DNA of 64,000 nt from Robertkochia aurantiaca (lineage in GTDB: Bacteria > Bacteroidota > Bacteroidia > Flavobacteriales > Flavobacteriaceae), in assembly GCF_020166495.1 (NCBI RefSeq), contig NZ_JAINZS010000005.1, forward strand, positions 186,001 to 250,000, given 5' to 3'. The notes beneath the pieces were generated by a model. The model had not been told where the DNA came from, made no database searches, and was given only the letters and a program-made list of their open reading frames with translations. This document shows positions 1-8,229 of the stretch, in pieces; position 1 is the first letter of the stretch, and the number at the start of each line of letters is the position of its first letter. A program made the translations under genes and the position numbers.

Positions 1-96
1 CCAGGTATACATCTGTTCTCCCAACAGGGTGGTGGCAATAAAGAACAGTACATTAATAATCAGTATATGCTTAACGGCTTCGGTTATTCTTCCCAT
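1..96 (-). CDS. Rhomboid-family intramembrane protease, N-terminal fragment
   Basis: Only the first 32 codons are inside the window; the gene runs off the left edge. The start codon (94-96) directly abuts the mutL stop codon (97-99), so the two are almost certainly co-transcribed. The visible peptide begins MGRITEAVKH and continues into a hydrophobic stretch (ILIINVLFFIATTLLG), as in the first membrane segment of rhomboid-like proteins of Flavobacteria, which commonly follow mutL. The catalytic Ser and His lie outside the window, so the family call rests on the N-terminus and gene order. Confidence 0.6.
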   Translation of the reverse strand, partial: MGRITEAVKHILIINVLFFIATTLLGEQMYTW

Positions 97-1947
97 TTAA
101 ATGAATTTTTTATCGATCTCCTCAACCGTCATCGTGATAAAAGTGGGTCGGTTGAATGGTGTTACACTTGGCTCCTTCGTTGCGAAAAGGTTATTGACCA
201 GCGATTGCTGTTCGGCATCGTTCATAGGCTCCCCGCTTCGTACCGCCAGGGTTTTGCAAAGCGTCTTTGCCAGTTTATCGGCTTGTGAATAGGCGGCATC
301 AGGTATTTCGTTCTGAAAATCTGAAAGCAACTGCTCCAGTACCATTCCCGCTTCACTTTCTCCAACGTTGGCGGGTATTCCTGTAACCTGCAGGCGATCA
401 CTCCCGGAAGCCGAAAAGGCGAAACCGGTATTTTCAAGGCTCTCCTTGAGTTCGTTCAGCAAAGAGAGTTCTGTGCTCGAAAGGTTCAGTTCAAGCGGAA
501 ATAACAACTGCTGGCTGATTCCCTTCTTAAGCGTCATATTCTTCAGAAACTCTTCATAGAGTATTCGCTGATGTGCCCTGTGCTGATCTATGATCACCAT
601 TCCTGATTTGATGGTGCTTACGATATATTTTCTGTTGAGCTGATAGGTCACCGTGTTTTGTGAGGAAATCTCCTTTTCATCAAACAGCTGCCCTGAAACC
701 TCTTCAGACTCCAGTTCGATGGTGGCAAAATCATCAGGATTTTTAGCGCCGACATAGAGGCTTTCCCAGGAACCAGAAGATTTTGAGGTACTCCTGTAGC
801 TTTCCCTTCCTGCCCTGCTTCCCGACTGAGCCGATTCTTCCCTGAACGGGTTAAAATCGGCATCGACCTCAATGGCGGGCATATTGGCCTGTTGCGATCG
901 GTAATCGTAGGGTGTATCTAAATTGGCATCACGGTCAAAATCAAGCACAGGAGCCACATTGAACTGCCCGAGACTATGCTTGATGGCCGAACGGAGAATG
1001 GCATACAGACTGTGTTCATCGTCGAATTTCACCTCGGTCTTGGTAGGGTGAATATTGATATCGATACTTTCAGGATCTATTTCCAGAAACAGGAAATAAG
1101 AGGGATGGGTCTTATCTTTCAGCAACCCTTCGAAAGCAGCGGTTACGGCGTGATGGAGATATGAATTCTTCACGAAACGGTCGTTCACAAAAAAGAATTG
1201 CTCTCCACGGGTCTTTCGTGCGAATTCAGGTTTCCCCACAAAACCCTTCACATGAACGACTTCTGTTTCTTCTTCAACAGGCACCAGCTTTTCGTTGGTT
1301 TTCCCACCCAGTATATTGACAATACGCTGCCTGATATTGGAGGAAGGAAGCTTGAAGAGCTCACTACCATTAGAGAAAAGATCGAACCTGATAGCAGGAT
1401 GCGCCAGGGCCACCCTGTGAAACTCATCTATGATATGCCGAAGCTCAACATTGTCAGATTTCAGGAAGTTTCTCCGGGCCGGTATATTATAAAAAAGGTT
1501 TTTGACCAACACAGATGTACCCACCGGAGCGGCCACTACATCCTGGTCGATGAAATCACTTCCTTCGATCTTTATACGCGTAGCTACTTCGTCTTCTTCC
1601 CTTCGGGTGGTCATTTCGACCTGGGCAATAGCTGCTATAGACGCCAGCGCCTCTCCCCTGAAACCTTTGGTATGTAAATGAAACAGATCTTCTGCCACCC
1701 GTATCTTGGAGGTGGCATGTCTTTCAAAGGATATACGGGCATCGGTAGTGCTCATCCCGGTACCGTTGTCGACAACCTGTACCAGGGTTTTTCCCGCATC
1801 CTTAATGATTAATTGTATATGGTCTGCCGCAGCATCGATGGCATTTTCAAGTAGTTCCTTTACCACAGAAGCGGGCCTTTGCACCACCTCTCCTGCTGCG
1901 ATCTGGTTAGCAACATGGTCGGGTAATAGCTGAATGATATCTGCCAT
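97..1947 (-). CDS. mutL: DNA mismatch repair protein MutL
   Basis: MutL couples mismatch recognition by MutS to downstream repair. The 616-residue protein has the N-terminal GHKL ATPase motifs in order: ENAIDA (about residue 34), DNGTGM (about 61) and GFRGEAL (about 95), followed by the transducer domain. A low-complexity linker (about 350-430) leads to the C-terminal dimerisation domain. The C-terminal motif that in endonuclease-type MutL reads DQHAxxExxxxE is here DQHRAHQRILYE (about 453), with Gln at the usual first Glu. The usual CPHGRP motif near the end is here TPFNRP. It sits in a tight minus-strand run: the small membrane gene upstream ends one base before its ATG, and the rhomboid gene starts directly after its stop. 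Confidence 0.95.
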   Translation of the reverse strand: MADIIQLLPDHVANQIAAGEVVQRPASVVKELLENAIDAAADHIQLIIKDAGKTLVQVVDNGTGMSTTDARISFERHATSKIRVAEDLFHLHTKGFRGEALASIAAIAQVEMTTRREEDEVATRIKIEGSDFIDQDVVAAPVGTSVLVKNLFYNIPARRNFLKSDNVELRHIIDEFHRVALAHPAIRFDLFSNGSELFKLPSSNIRQRIVNILGGKTNEKLVPVEEETEVVHVKGFVGKPEFARKTRGEQFFFVNDRFVKNSYLHHAVTAAFEGLLKDKTHPSYFLFLEIDPESIDINIHPTKTEVKFDDEHSLYAILRSAIKHSLGQFNVAPVLDFDRDANLDTPYDYRSQQANMPAIEVDADFNPFREESAQSGSRAGRESYRSTSKSSGSWESLYVGAKNPDDFATIELESEEVSGQLFDEKEISSQNTVTYQLNRKYIVSTIKSGMVIIDQHRAHQRILYEEFLKNMTLKKGISQQLLFPLELNLSSTELSLLNELKESLENTGFAFSASGSDRLQVTGIPANVGESEAGMVLEQLLSDFQNEIPDAAYSQADKLAKTLCKTLAVRSGEPMNDAEQQSLVNNLFATKEPSVTPFNRPTFITMTVEEIDKKFI

Positions 1948-2241
1948 TTAAAATATGGAATCTAGGTTAATATACTTCAGGGCGGCTATGGCGAACATAA
2001 ATAAAAAAGCCAGAATGACCAGGAAGCGAATCCTTGAATTCATATCAGAGGAAGATTTTCGTGAAGTTTTCCAGTCATCGCGGAAACTCTTCCGGCGATA
2101 CCCCTTGAAATAATCTTCATCAGACCTGGCTTCCTTGCTTTTTTTCAGATTTTCAAGGCGTTCCTTACGCTCATCATAATACCTGGGGGTATAGCTGTAG
2201 GATTTATTTCCGCGTTGTTTGAAAAGTGATGGAAGCTTCAT
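1948..2241 (-). CDS. Small basic single-pass membrane protein upstream of mutL
   Basis: This 97-residue protein has a highly charged Lys/Arg/Glu-rich N-terminal part (about residues 1-70) and one C-terminal hydrophobic helix (FLVILAFLFMFAIAALKYI), so it is probably a C-tail-anchored inner-membrane protein. Its stop codon abuts the mutL ATG with no spacer. Homologues at this locus in Flavobacteria are, as I recall, sometimes labelled riboflavin synthase subunit beta because of the neighbouring ribH, but nothing in this sequence resembles that enzyme. Function unknown. Confidence 0.7.
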   Translation of the reverse strand: MKLPSLFKQRGNKSYSYTPRYYDERKERLENLKKSKEARSDEDYFKGYRRKSFRDDWKTSRKSSSDMNSRIRFLVILAFLFMFAIAALKYINLDSIF

Positions 2242-2246
2242 AGTTT

Positions 2247-2254
2247 CAAATTTA
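2247..2254 (-). promoter_or_regulatory. Candidate -7 element for the small membrane protein-mutL-rhomboid operon
   Basis: On the minus strand the octamer TAAATTTG fits the Bacteroidota -7 consensus TAnnTTTG and ends 5 bases before the ATG at 2241. No convincing TTTG -33 element is seen at the right distance, so the call is tentative. If used, the leader would be very short or absent. Confidence 0.3.
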
Positions 2255-2387
2255 CTTAAAATGCCCTAGATGGCAGATGGTGACCTCCTAAAATTTGTTA
2301 AGATATCTCCATGCTCAAAAGGGCCTGGAAAGTAAAGTACAAAAAAAGTGCCAGTAATACCGTGAAGCTTTGCCGGGAGAAAAAAGA

Positions 2388-2876
2388 TCAGTCCATTTGG
2401 CCTAAAACCGCCATCTTAATGGCTGCAATGGCCGCTTCTGTGCCCTTGTTTCCGTGTTTGCCCCCGCTTCTTGCACGAGCCTGCTCCATGTTGTCATCGG
2501 TAAGAACACAAAAGATCACGGGCACATCATGCTGCACGTTAAGATCTTTGATTCCGTTGGCCGTGGCCTGGCATACAAAGTCAAAATGACGGGTTTCACC
2601 CTGAATCACGCTTCCGATGGCTATAATAGCATCGGGATCGTGCCACTTGATCATTTGTTTGCATCCAAACGTCAGTTCGAAACTGCCGGGTACGTTCCAG
2701 CGAATAAGGTTCTTTTTCTGGGCACCACAATCGAGTAATGCCTCATGAGCCCCTTGAAACAGGGCCTCGGTAATCTCTTCGTTCCATTCAGAAACGACGA
2801 TCCCAAACCGAAGGTTTTTCGCGTTTGGGATCGTTGTTTTATCGTAAGAAGATAAATTTTTATTCTCGGTGGCCAT
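2388..2876 (-). CDS. ribH: 6,7-dimethyl-8-ribityllumazine synthase
   Basis: RibH condenses 5-amino-6-ribitylamino-uracil with 3,4-dihydroxy-2-butanone-4-phosphate to form lumazine, the penultimate step of riboflavin synthesis, usually in a cytosolic icosahedral or pentameric shell. The 162-residue protein shows the family landmarks: FGIVVSEWN (substrate binding), WNVPGSFELTF, AIGSVIQGETRHFDFVC, and GGKHGNKGTEAA near the C-terminus; the His in the RHFDF segment is the conserved active-site His. Length is normal. Its ATG shares one base with the stop codon of the upstream TPR gene (TAATG), so the two are translationally linked. Confidence 0.95.
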   Translation of the reverse strand: MATENKNLSSYDKTTIPNAKNLRFGIVVSEWNEEITEALFQGAHEALLDCGAQKKNLIRWNVPGSFELTFGCKQMIKWHDPDAIIAIGSVIQGETRHFDFVCQATANGIKDLNVQHDVPVIFCVLTDDNMEQARARSGGKHGNKGTEAAIAAIKMAVLGQMD

Positions 2877-3640
2877 TATTTACTTAGCGTTTCTGCCCTT
2901 CCGATAAAGATATCTATAGTTCTTGCTTCTTCAGAAGAAGGGTATTCTTCTTTGATTCTGTTAAAATACTCCACGGCTTTGCCGTACTCTCCGAGTTCCA
3001 TAGAAACGGTTCCGGCCTTGAAAAGGAATTTGGGAGCCGTAAAGTTATTATCGTTATGAGCGATAGCCTTGTCATACCAGGCAATGGCATCAGCTTCCTG
3101 CCCCAGTTGTACAAAAGCGTCTCCGATACCTCCCTTGGCAAGAGCCCCCAGAATAGGATCTTCAGACTCGAACTCTTCAAGATACTGAATAGCCTCCTGA
3201 TATTGCTGGGTGTTCAGATATGCCATACCTGCACTGTAATGCGCGAGGTTAGCCGCCTTGGTTCCACTGTAATTTTCAATGATATCAAGCAAACCATATT
3301 TCCCTTCAGCTCCGTTAAGGGCAAGTCCGTAAAGCGAATCCTTGGCAGTACTGTTCACCGCCTCATCGAAATACTGCTGCGCAAAGAACATTTCGTTCGA
3401 TGCCTCGGCCTCTTTCGGGTTTTGAACGAACTGCTGATAACCGAGATAGCCTAACACCACGACTACGATCACCCCGATACCGGTAAGAATGTATTGCTGG
3501 TTTCTTGAAACCCACTCTTCGGTCTTACTGGCGCTTTCATCTAAAGTACTGAAAACCTCTTCGGTTGCACTGTGTTCATCTGCAACTCGCTCTTCCTTAT
3601 TCGTCTTTGATTTGTAGCCTCTTTTCTTGTACGTAGCCAT
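2876..3640 (-). CDS. TPR-containing single-pass membrane protein (YfgM/TPR_21-like)
   Basis: The 254-residue protein begins MATYKKRGYK at 3640; a TTG 27 bases upstream is in frame, but the ATG is preferred. A charged cytoplasmic N-terminus of about 60 residues is followed by one membrane helix (ILTGIGVIVVVVLGYLGY) and a periplasmic tetratricopeptide region (about 90-254) with repeats such as ALNGAEGKYGLLDIIENY and DAFVQLGQEADAIAWYDKAI. The topology resembles YfgM-type proteins, which assist folding of exported proteins. That role is only an analogy here. It overlaps the ribH start codon by one base. Confidence 0.8.
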   Translation of the reverse strand: MATYKKRGYKSKTNKEERVADEHSATEEVFSTLDESASKTEEWVSRNQQYILTGIGVIVVVVLGYLGYQQFVQNPKEAEASNEMFFAQQYFDEAVNSTAKDSLYGLALNGAEGKYGLLDIIENYSGTKAANLAHYSAGMAYLNTQQYQEAIQYLEEFESEDPILGALAKGGIGDAFVQLGQEADAIAWYDKAIAHNDNNFTAPKFLFKAGTVSMELGEYGKAVEYFNRIKEEYPSSEEARTIDIFIGRAETLSK

Positions 3641-3664
3641 TAATTCATGTTTTGATAAGCCCCG

Positions 3665-3672
3665 CAAAAATA
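3665..3672 (-). promoter_or_regulatory. Candidate -7 element for the TPR-ribH operon
   Basis: TATTTTTG on the minus strand matches TAnnTTTG exactly and lies about 25 bases upstream of the ATG at 3640. A TTTC, not the consensus TTTG, lies near the -33 distance, so support is partial. Confidence 0.3.
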
Positions 3673-3765
3673 TAATTTTTATTGAAATAGGAAAGGGTAT
3701 TTATTTGAATATTTTCGATAATTTGCGCTGCAGGAAGGCCGACTTTTCGTAAGTTGAATGATGCT

Positions 3766-4875
3766 ATGGTTTTAGAAGAACTCTCCCTTATAAACTACAA
3801 GAATTTCGACTCGGTCACCTTCGAATTCGATCCGAAGATCAATTGTTTCGTGGGTGACAACGGGATAGGAAAGACCAATGCCCTGGATGCCATATATCAC
3901 CTGGCATTCGGGAAGAGCTATTTCAACCCTATCGCTTCACAGAATATTCGCCACGGTGAAGACTTCTACATGATCGATGGCCGTTTTGAGAAGAACGGTA
4001 AAAAAGAAAAGGTGGTCTGCAGCCTGAAGAAAGGACAGAAAAAGACCATTAAGAAAAACGGAAAGGAATACGAAAAGCTCTCAGATCATGTAGGCTTTGT
4101 TCCCCTTGTGATCATCTCCCCCTCAGACCGCGACCTCATTATAGAGGGAAGTGACACCAGGCGGAAGTTTATGGACGGTGTGATCGCCCAAAGCGACAAA
4201 ACCTATCTGCATAACCTGATTCGTTATAACAAGGTGGTGGCGCAACGCAATTCCCTTCTCAAGTATTTTGCCGCGAACCATACCTTTGAACCCGAAACGC
4301 TATCGGTATACAATGCACAAATGATTCAGTACGGTGTACCGATCTTCGAATCCCGTAAGGCCTTTTTGAAAGCATTCATCCCTATATTTAAAAGTCGCTA
4401 TGAGACCATCGCCAGGAAACAGGAGGAGATCGGGCTGAGCTACAAAAGTAAACTTCACGAGCAGCAGCTTGAAGATTTGTTAAAGAAGAATCTTGACAGA
4501 GACCGCAGCATGCAGTATACCACCGTAGGTCCGCATAAAGACGATCTGAATTTCGAAATAGGCGGTTATCCCATCAAAAAGTTCGGAAGCCAGGGACAGC
4601 AGAAGTCGTTCCTGATTGCCCTGAAACTCGCACAGTTTGATTTCATCAAGGAACTGGCCGGCGACAGCCCGATATTGCTTCTGGATGATATTTTTGACAA
4701 GCTCGATGAAAACAGGGTTTCACAGATCGTATCTTTGGTGGAGGATGATGATTTCGGACAGCTCTTCATCAGCGACACTCATGGTGACAGAACCGAAGCC
4801 GTGGTGCGCTCAACCCATCAGAGCTACAAGATGATCCCGTTAAGGCAGGAACTAAAAAACACAAAAGATGTATAA
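3766..4875 (+). CDS. recF: DNA replication and repair protein RecF
   Basis: RecF is an SMC-like ATPase that with RecO and RecR loads RecA at single-strand gaps. The 369-residue protein starts [14 protein letters not shown], the usual RecF N-terminus; an in-frame TTG 12 bases upstream is unlikely to be the start. The Walker A motif is GDNGIGKTN (about residue 31). The signature region reads [18 protein letters not shown] (about 275), followed by Walker [15 protein letters not shown] (about 305) and a D-loop His near SDTHGDR. Length is normal. Its end overlaps the start of the next gene by 8 bases, so the recF, lipoprotein and DciA-like genes form an operon. Confidence 0.95.
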   Translation: MVLEELSLINYKNFDSVTFEFDPKINCFVGDNGIGKTNALDAIYHLAFGKSYFNPIASQNIRHGEDFYMIDGRFEKNGKKEKVVCSLKKGQKKTIKKNGKEYEKLSDHVGFVPLVIISPSDRDLIIEGSDTRRKFMDGVIAQSDKTYLHNLIRYNKVVAQRNSLLKYFAANHTFEPETLSVYNAQMIQYGVPIFESRKAFLKAFIPIFKSRYETIARKQEEIGLSYKSKLHEQQLEDLLKKNLDRDRSMQYTTVGPHKDDLNFEIGGYPIKKFGSQGQQKSFLIALKLAQFDFIKELAGDSPILLLDDIFDKLDENRVSQIVSLVEDDDFGQLFISDTHGDRTEAVVRSTHQSYKMIPLRQELKNTKDV

Positions 4876-5284
4876 AAAGCTCGCTCTGCTAATGGTTGTT
4901 TGTGCAACCGCCTGTTCAAAACCACCCGAAGTAACCCCCGAAAAACTGAGTGGATACTGGGAGATCTCCGAAGTGAAACTTCCCGACGGAGAAACAAAAG
5001 AATACCGGGGCAGCACCACGGTCGATTATTTCGAGCTGCACGCAGATTCAACAGGATTTCGCAAAAAGATGCAACCCCGGCTTGATGGTACCTTTGTCAC
5101 CAGCGATGACACTGAAAATTTCACCCTGTTAAGCAATGAAGGCGTTCCCGAACTGCATTTCACCCACCGTTTAGCAACCCATCAGGAAGAGATCATGGAG
5201 CTGGAGATGAACCGGCTGGTTCTCAGAAACGACGAAGACCTGACCTATATCTACAAAAGATTTGAACCCATTGACCTGAAATAA
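4868..5284 (+). CDS. Small lipocalin-like lipoprotein
   Basis: This 138-residue protein has a lipoprotein signal (hydrophobic core followed by ATAC at about residue 16, giving a lipidated Cys) and then a short beta-rich domain. [13 protein letters not shown] near the start and [15 protein letters not shown] at the end resemble the lipocalin-like small lipoproteins (DUF4923/DUF5004-type) common in Flavobacteria. It overlaps the recF end by 8 bases and its stop abuts the start of the DciA-like gene. An exported lipoprotein inside a DNA-repair operon has no obvious shared task; it is probably only carried along in transcription. Confidence 0.75.
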   Translation: MYKKLALLMVVCATACSKPPEVTPEKLSGYWEISEVKLPDGETKEYRGSTTVDYFELHADSTGFRKKMQPRLDGTFVTSDDTENFTLLSNEGVPELHFTHRLATHQEEIMELEMNRLVLRNDEDLTYIYKRFEPIDLK

Positions 5285-5581
5285 ATGGCAAAAAGACACA
5301 ACGAATACCGTTCACTTCAGGATGCCCTGAAGGAGTTCGTCAGCGAGAATAAACTGGAGAAAGGCCTCGAAAAGATTTCGGCCAGAGACGCCTGGAAGAA
5401 TCTGATGGGTAACGGGGTCAACTCATACACAACAGCCGTCGAACTGAAAGGCGACACCCTCTACGTATCCCTGTCATCTTCGGTGCTCAGGAACGAGCTG
5501 AGCTTCGGAAAACAGAAGATCATCGAAATGATCAACGAAGAACTCGGCAGCGAAGTGGTAAAAAAAGTAGTGCTGAGATAA
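5285..5581 (+). CDS. DUF721/DciA-like protein
   Basis: The 98-residue protein matches the DUF721 pattern: an N-terminal helical part (LQDALKEFVSENKLEKGLEKI), the typical AWKNLMGNGVNSYT turn, then a KH-like beta-alpha fold (LYVSLSSSVLRNELSFGKQKIIEMINEELG). DciA proteins of this family help load the replicative DnaB helicase where no DnaC or DnaI is present. Location beside recF fits a replication role. The short form seen here is usual for Bacteroidota. It starts on the base after the preceding stop codon and ends just before a bidirectional terminator. Confidence 0.8.
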   Translation: MAKRHNEYRSLQDALKEFVSENKLEKGLEKISARDAWKNLMGNGVNSYTTAVELKGDTLYVSLSSSVLRNELSFGKQKIIEMINEELGSEVVKKVVLR

Positions 5582-5582
5582 T

Positions 5583-5612
5583 AAAAAAGCCGGTGAAAAC
5601 ACCGGCTTTTTT
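5583..5612. terminator. Bidirectional intrinsic terminator between dciA-like and ndk
   Basis: A 13-base arm (A-run, then GCCGGTG) pairs perfectly with CACCGGC followed by a T-run, with an AAAA loop. The symmetric A and T runs let it stop transcription on both strands, which suits its place between two convergent genes. Confidence 0.9.
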
Positions 5613-5632
5613 ATTGGATATAAGTTGATATC

Positions 5633-6052
5633 TTAGAAAATCTCTCTTCCGGCAAAATGGAAGGCCGCTTCTATTTCAGCGTTTTCATCACTATCTGAAC
5701 CGTGAACGGCATTTTCACCGATAGAGGTTGCATATAGCTTTCTGATCGTTCCTTCAGCAGCCTCTTCAGGGTTTGTAGCCCCGATCAGGGTTCTGAAATC
5801 TTCAACCGCGTTGCTCTTTTCAAGTACAGCAGCCACGATAGGGCCTCTTGTCATGAATTCTACCAATTCTCCGAAGAACGGACGTTCTTTGTGGATAGCG
5901 TAGAATTCTTCAGCATCACGCTTGCTAAGTTGCGTAAACTTCATCGCTACGATCTTAAAGCCTGCGGAAGTGATCTTTTCAAGTATAGCGCCTATGTGCC
6001 CGTTTTCCACGGCATCAGGCTTGATCATTGTAAAAGTTCTGTTCGTTGCCAT
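5633..6052 (-). CDS. ndk: Nucleoside-diphosphate kinase
   Basis: Ndk transfers the terminal phosphate of ATP to nucleoside diphosphates through a phospho-histidine. The protein shows [13 protein letters not shown] near the start, [17 protein letters not shown] (about 55-75), the [15 protein letters not shown] segment (about 90), and the active-site His in NAVHGSDS (about 115). I choose the second of two close ATGs (6052, 139 residues, [10 protein letters not shown]), which matches the usual family N-terminus; the first, at 6058, adds only two residues. It is transcribed alone from a good promoter just upstream. Confidence 0.95.
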   Translation of the reverse strand: MATNRTFTMIKPDAVENGHIGAILEKITSAGFKIVAMKFTQLSKRDAEEFYAIHKERPFFGELVEFMTRGPIVAAVLEKSNAVEDFRTLIGATNPEEAAEGTIRKLYATSIGENAVHGSDSDENAEIEAAFHFAGREIF

Positions 6053-6073
6053 TGTCATTTTTTAATATGGGCG

Positions 6074-6104
6074 CAAAAGTAAGGCTTTTAATTCATTCTG
6101 CAAG
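6074..6104 (-). promoter_or_regulatory. Bacteroidota-type promoter of ndk
   Basis: On the minus strand CTTG (6104-6101) is followed by a 19-base spacer and TACTTTTG (6081-6074), close to the TTTG/TAnnTTTG consensus of the Bacteroidota primary sigma factor. The expected start site is near 6068, giving a short leader before the ndk ATG. Confidence 0.6.
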
Positions 6105-6107
6105 CCT

Positions 6108-7139
6108 TTAATAGGCCTGCTTCAGCTCCTGTAAGGTTAAATTACCGTTACTTTTCATCTTCATGGTGGCAGACTTCTGTATGAGATCCAGCTCCAGCAA
6201 GCCAAAACTCTCCATATTGATAACCTCCCCTACCCGATACGGGTTCTCTTCCCCCGGGAAATCACTCCAGGCCCTGTTCAAACCGCTGGAGGTGAAATCG
6301 ATCAACGGATAAGGCAATCCTTCGAGATTGATCTGTGAGAACTCTGAAATGTGCCGGTCGCCCGAAACAATGATCACCCCCCTGGCACCGCTCTTCTCTA
6401 TCAAATCGAAAAGCCGCTTTCTTTCATGCGGAAAATTCCCCCAGGTTTCATACCCATGTTCGTCTGAAAGCACTTGTATACTACTCATGATCACATTAAA
6501 TGTGGCATCTGATTTCATAAGCTCTTTCTCCAGCCACTCCCATTGTTCCTCCCCGAGTATGGTTCCCCTGCCGTCTTTGGCCGGCATATATCGTTTGTTT
6601 TCCTCTCCGAGGTTCTTGGTAAGCGGACTTCTGAAGTATCGGGTGTCCAGATTGATCAGCCTCACCTTACCTTCCCTGGTGGGAAATACATGAGAGCTGT
6701 AAACCCCTTTCCTCGCCCTTCTTATATGTTTCTTCGGCACATCCATGAAGTCCAGGAAGAGATCCTGTGATTCTTCCTTTTTCTCATAATCTTCTCCTCC
6801 ATCATTCAGGCCGTAATCATGATCATCCCAGGTACCGGTTACCAGCATCTGATCTTTCACTTCCCTGTAGCCTTTCTGATAGCGCTGCTCTTCATACATC
6901 TTCCGCATTTCCCGCATATCATAGGTGTCTGCGTATATGTTATCACCACCCCAGACCCAAACCTGCGGATCGTTCTTCAATACATCATCCCAAAGGTAAT
7001 TGGGTTTGTCCTGAACATTACAAGACCCGAATGCCATTATGAACTTCCCGTTCTCGGTGGGGTAAAGATTCTCGGTTTTTGAAGCTCCGCAACCGGACAA
7101 TAAAGGCAGAGCCAGAAAGAGCAGGAAAAGTCGATTCAT
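6108..7139 (-). CDS. PhoD-like metallophosphatase lipoprotein
   Basis: The 343-residue protein has a lipoprotein signal (LLFLALPLLSGC, Cys about 17) and a metallophosphatase core: FGSCN (about 37), GGDNIYAD (about 64), TWDDHDYGLND (about 104), and SGDRHISEFS (about 258), in the order seen in alkaline phosphatase D/PhoD proteins. These supply the Asp, Asn and His ligands of a bimetal centre. Flavobacterial relatives are annotated as alkaline phosphatase D family proteins and probably hydrolyse phosphodiesters or monoesters at the cell surface. It is divergent from the DHH phosphoesterase gene, with a perfect inverted repeat in the shared intergenic space. Confidence 0.85.
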   Translation of the reverse strand: MNRLFLLFLALPLLSGCGASKTENLYPTENGKFIMAFGSCNVQDKPNYLWDDVLKNDPQVWVWGGDNIYADTYDMREMRKMYEEQRYQKGYREVKDQMLVTGTWDDHDYGLNDGGEDYEKKEESQDLFLDFMDVPKKHIRRARKGVYSSHVFPTREGKVRLINLDTRYFRSPLTKNLGEENKRYMPAKDGRGTILGEEQWEWLEKELMKSDATFNVIMSSIQVLSDEHGYETWGNFPHERKRLFDLIEKSGARGVIIVSGDRHISEFSQINLEGLPYPLIDFTSSGLNRAWSDFPGEENPYRVGEVINMESFGLLELDLIQKSATMKMKSNGNLTLQELKQAY

Positions 7140-7156
7140 AGTATAGTATTTACCTA

Positions 7157-7164
7157 CAAATGTA
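7157..7164 (-). promoter_or_regulatory. -7 element upstream of the PhoD-like gene
   Basis: TACATTTG on the minus strand fits TAnnTTTG exactly and lies 17 bases before the ATG at 7139. The region where the -33 element should be is occupied by the inverted repeat at 7167-7184, suggesting that a bound protein there would block this promoter. Confidence 0.4.
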
Positions 7165-7166
7165 AC

Positions 7167-7184
7167 ATTAGTTTTTAAACTAAT
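7167..7184. repeat. Perfect 8-base inverted repeat, possible operator
   Basis: ATTAGTTT, a 2-base spacer, then AAACTAAT form a perfect palindrome in the 73-base divergent space between the PhoD-like gene and the DHH phosphoesterase gene. There is no T-run, so it is not a terminator. Its position next to the minus-strand -7 element makes a dimeric repressor or activator site plausible. This is inference only; the region is A/T rich. Confidence 0.4.
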
Positions 7185-7212
7185 ATGTTATTAAATCGTA
7201 TATTAGCGGGCT

Positions 7213-8229
7213 ATGAAAAAGGAAGAGCTAAACCACCTTAAAGACACACTTTCCAGCCCACAGCACATACTTATCATTCCTCACAAAAATCCTGACGGAG
7301 ACGCAATGGGCTCCTGCCTCGGACTGATGAGGGCACTGGAAAAGAGAGGCCATGAAGCTTTTGTTCTGGCACCCAATGATTACCCCGAATTCCTGAAGTG
7401 GCTGCCCGGCACTGAAAAGGTCATGGTTTATGAACAGGACAGGAACAGAGCTGCGGAAGAAATTAAAAAGGCTTCCCTGGTATTTACCCTTGATTTCAAT
7501 TCACTGGGACGCATCGGAGACCTGTCGCAGGAGCTCGAAAACTACGAAGGTGATTACGTGATGATCGACCATCACCAGCAACCTGACGATTACGCCCGGT
7601 TCACCTATTCAGACCCGAACATGAGCAGTACCTGTGAAATGGTATACGACTTTCTGGAAAAAATGGAGCTATCATCTGAGATCGATGAACAGACAGCAAC
7701 CTGTCTGTATACCGGCATCATGACCGATACCGGCTCTTTCAGGTTCCCTTCGACCACCAGTCGCACCCACCGGGTCATAGCAGACCTGATCGACCGGGGA
7801 GCCCGCAACGACCAGATACACGGCGCTGTTTTCGATTCAAATTCTCTTGATAAATTGCACCTTTTGGGCTGTGCCCTGAAAAACCTGGTAACCCTGGAAG
7901 AGTATCATACGGCCTATATCAGTCTTTCACAGGAAGAACTGGACCAGCATAATTTCAAAAAAGGCGACACTGAAGGTTTTGTTAATTACGGACTTTCTTT
8001 GACGGGTATTAAATTTGCAGTTATATTTATCGAAAACAAACAGGAGGGGATCATTAAGATTTCCTTTCGGTCAAAAGGAGATTTCTCGGTCAACGATTTT
8101 GCCCGGAGTCATTTCAACGGAGGTGGCCATATCAATGCCGCCGGCGGAAGAAGTGAATTGAACCTTGAAAAAACCATTGAAAAATTCAGGGACCTTTTAC
8201 CACGTTATAAAAACGAATTACAACCATGA
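7213..8229 (+). CDS. DHH/DHHA1-family phosphoesterase (NrnA-like)
   Basis: This family degrades nanoRNA or cyclic dinucleotide products, or dephosphorylates pAp. The 338-residue protein has NPDGDAMGS (about residue 28, the first metal motif), TLDFNSLGRIGD (about 94), the defining IDHHQQPDD (about 120), TGIMTDTGSF (about 166), and the DHHA1 substrate-binding signature FNGGGHINAAGG (about 301). All metal ligands expected for a bifunctional oligoribonuclease/pAp phosphatase are present. Its TGA stop overlaps the gldI ATG (ATGA), so gldI is translationally coupled. Confidence 0.9.
   Translation: MKKEELNHLKDTLSSPQHILIIPHKNPDGDAMGSCLGLMRALEKRGHEAFVLAPNDYPEFLKWLPGTEKVMVYEQDRNRAAEEIKKASLVFTLDFNSLGRIGDLSQELENYEGDYVMIDHHQQPDDYARFTYSDPNMSSTCEMVYDFLEKMELSSEIDEQTATCLYTGIMTDTGSFRFPSTTSRTHRVIADLIDRGARNDQIHGAVFDSNSLDKLHLLGCALKNLVTLEEYHTAYISLSQEELDQHNFKKGDTEGFVNYGLSLTGIKFAVIFIENKQEGIIKISFRSKGDFSVNDFARSHFNGGGHINAAGGRSELNLEKTIEKFRDLLPRYKNELQP

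Noticed and set aside
1198-1677. Plus-strand open frame (159 codons) inside mutL
   Set aside because: It is opposite the MutL ATPase and transducer domains and reads as random sequence.
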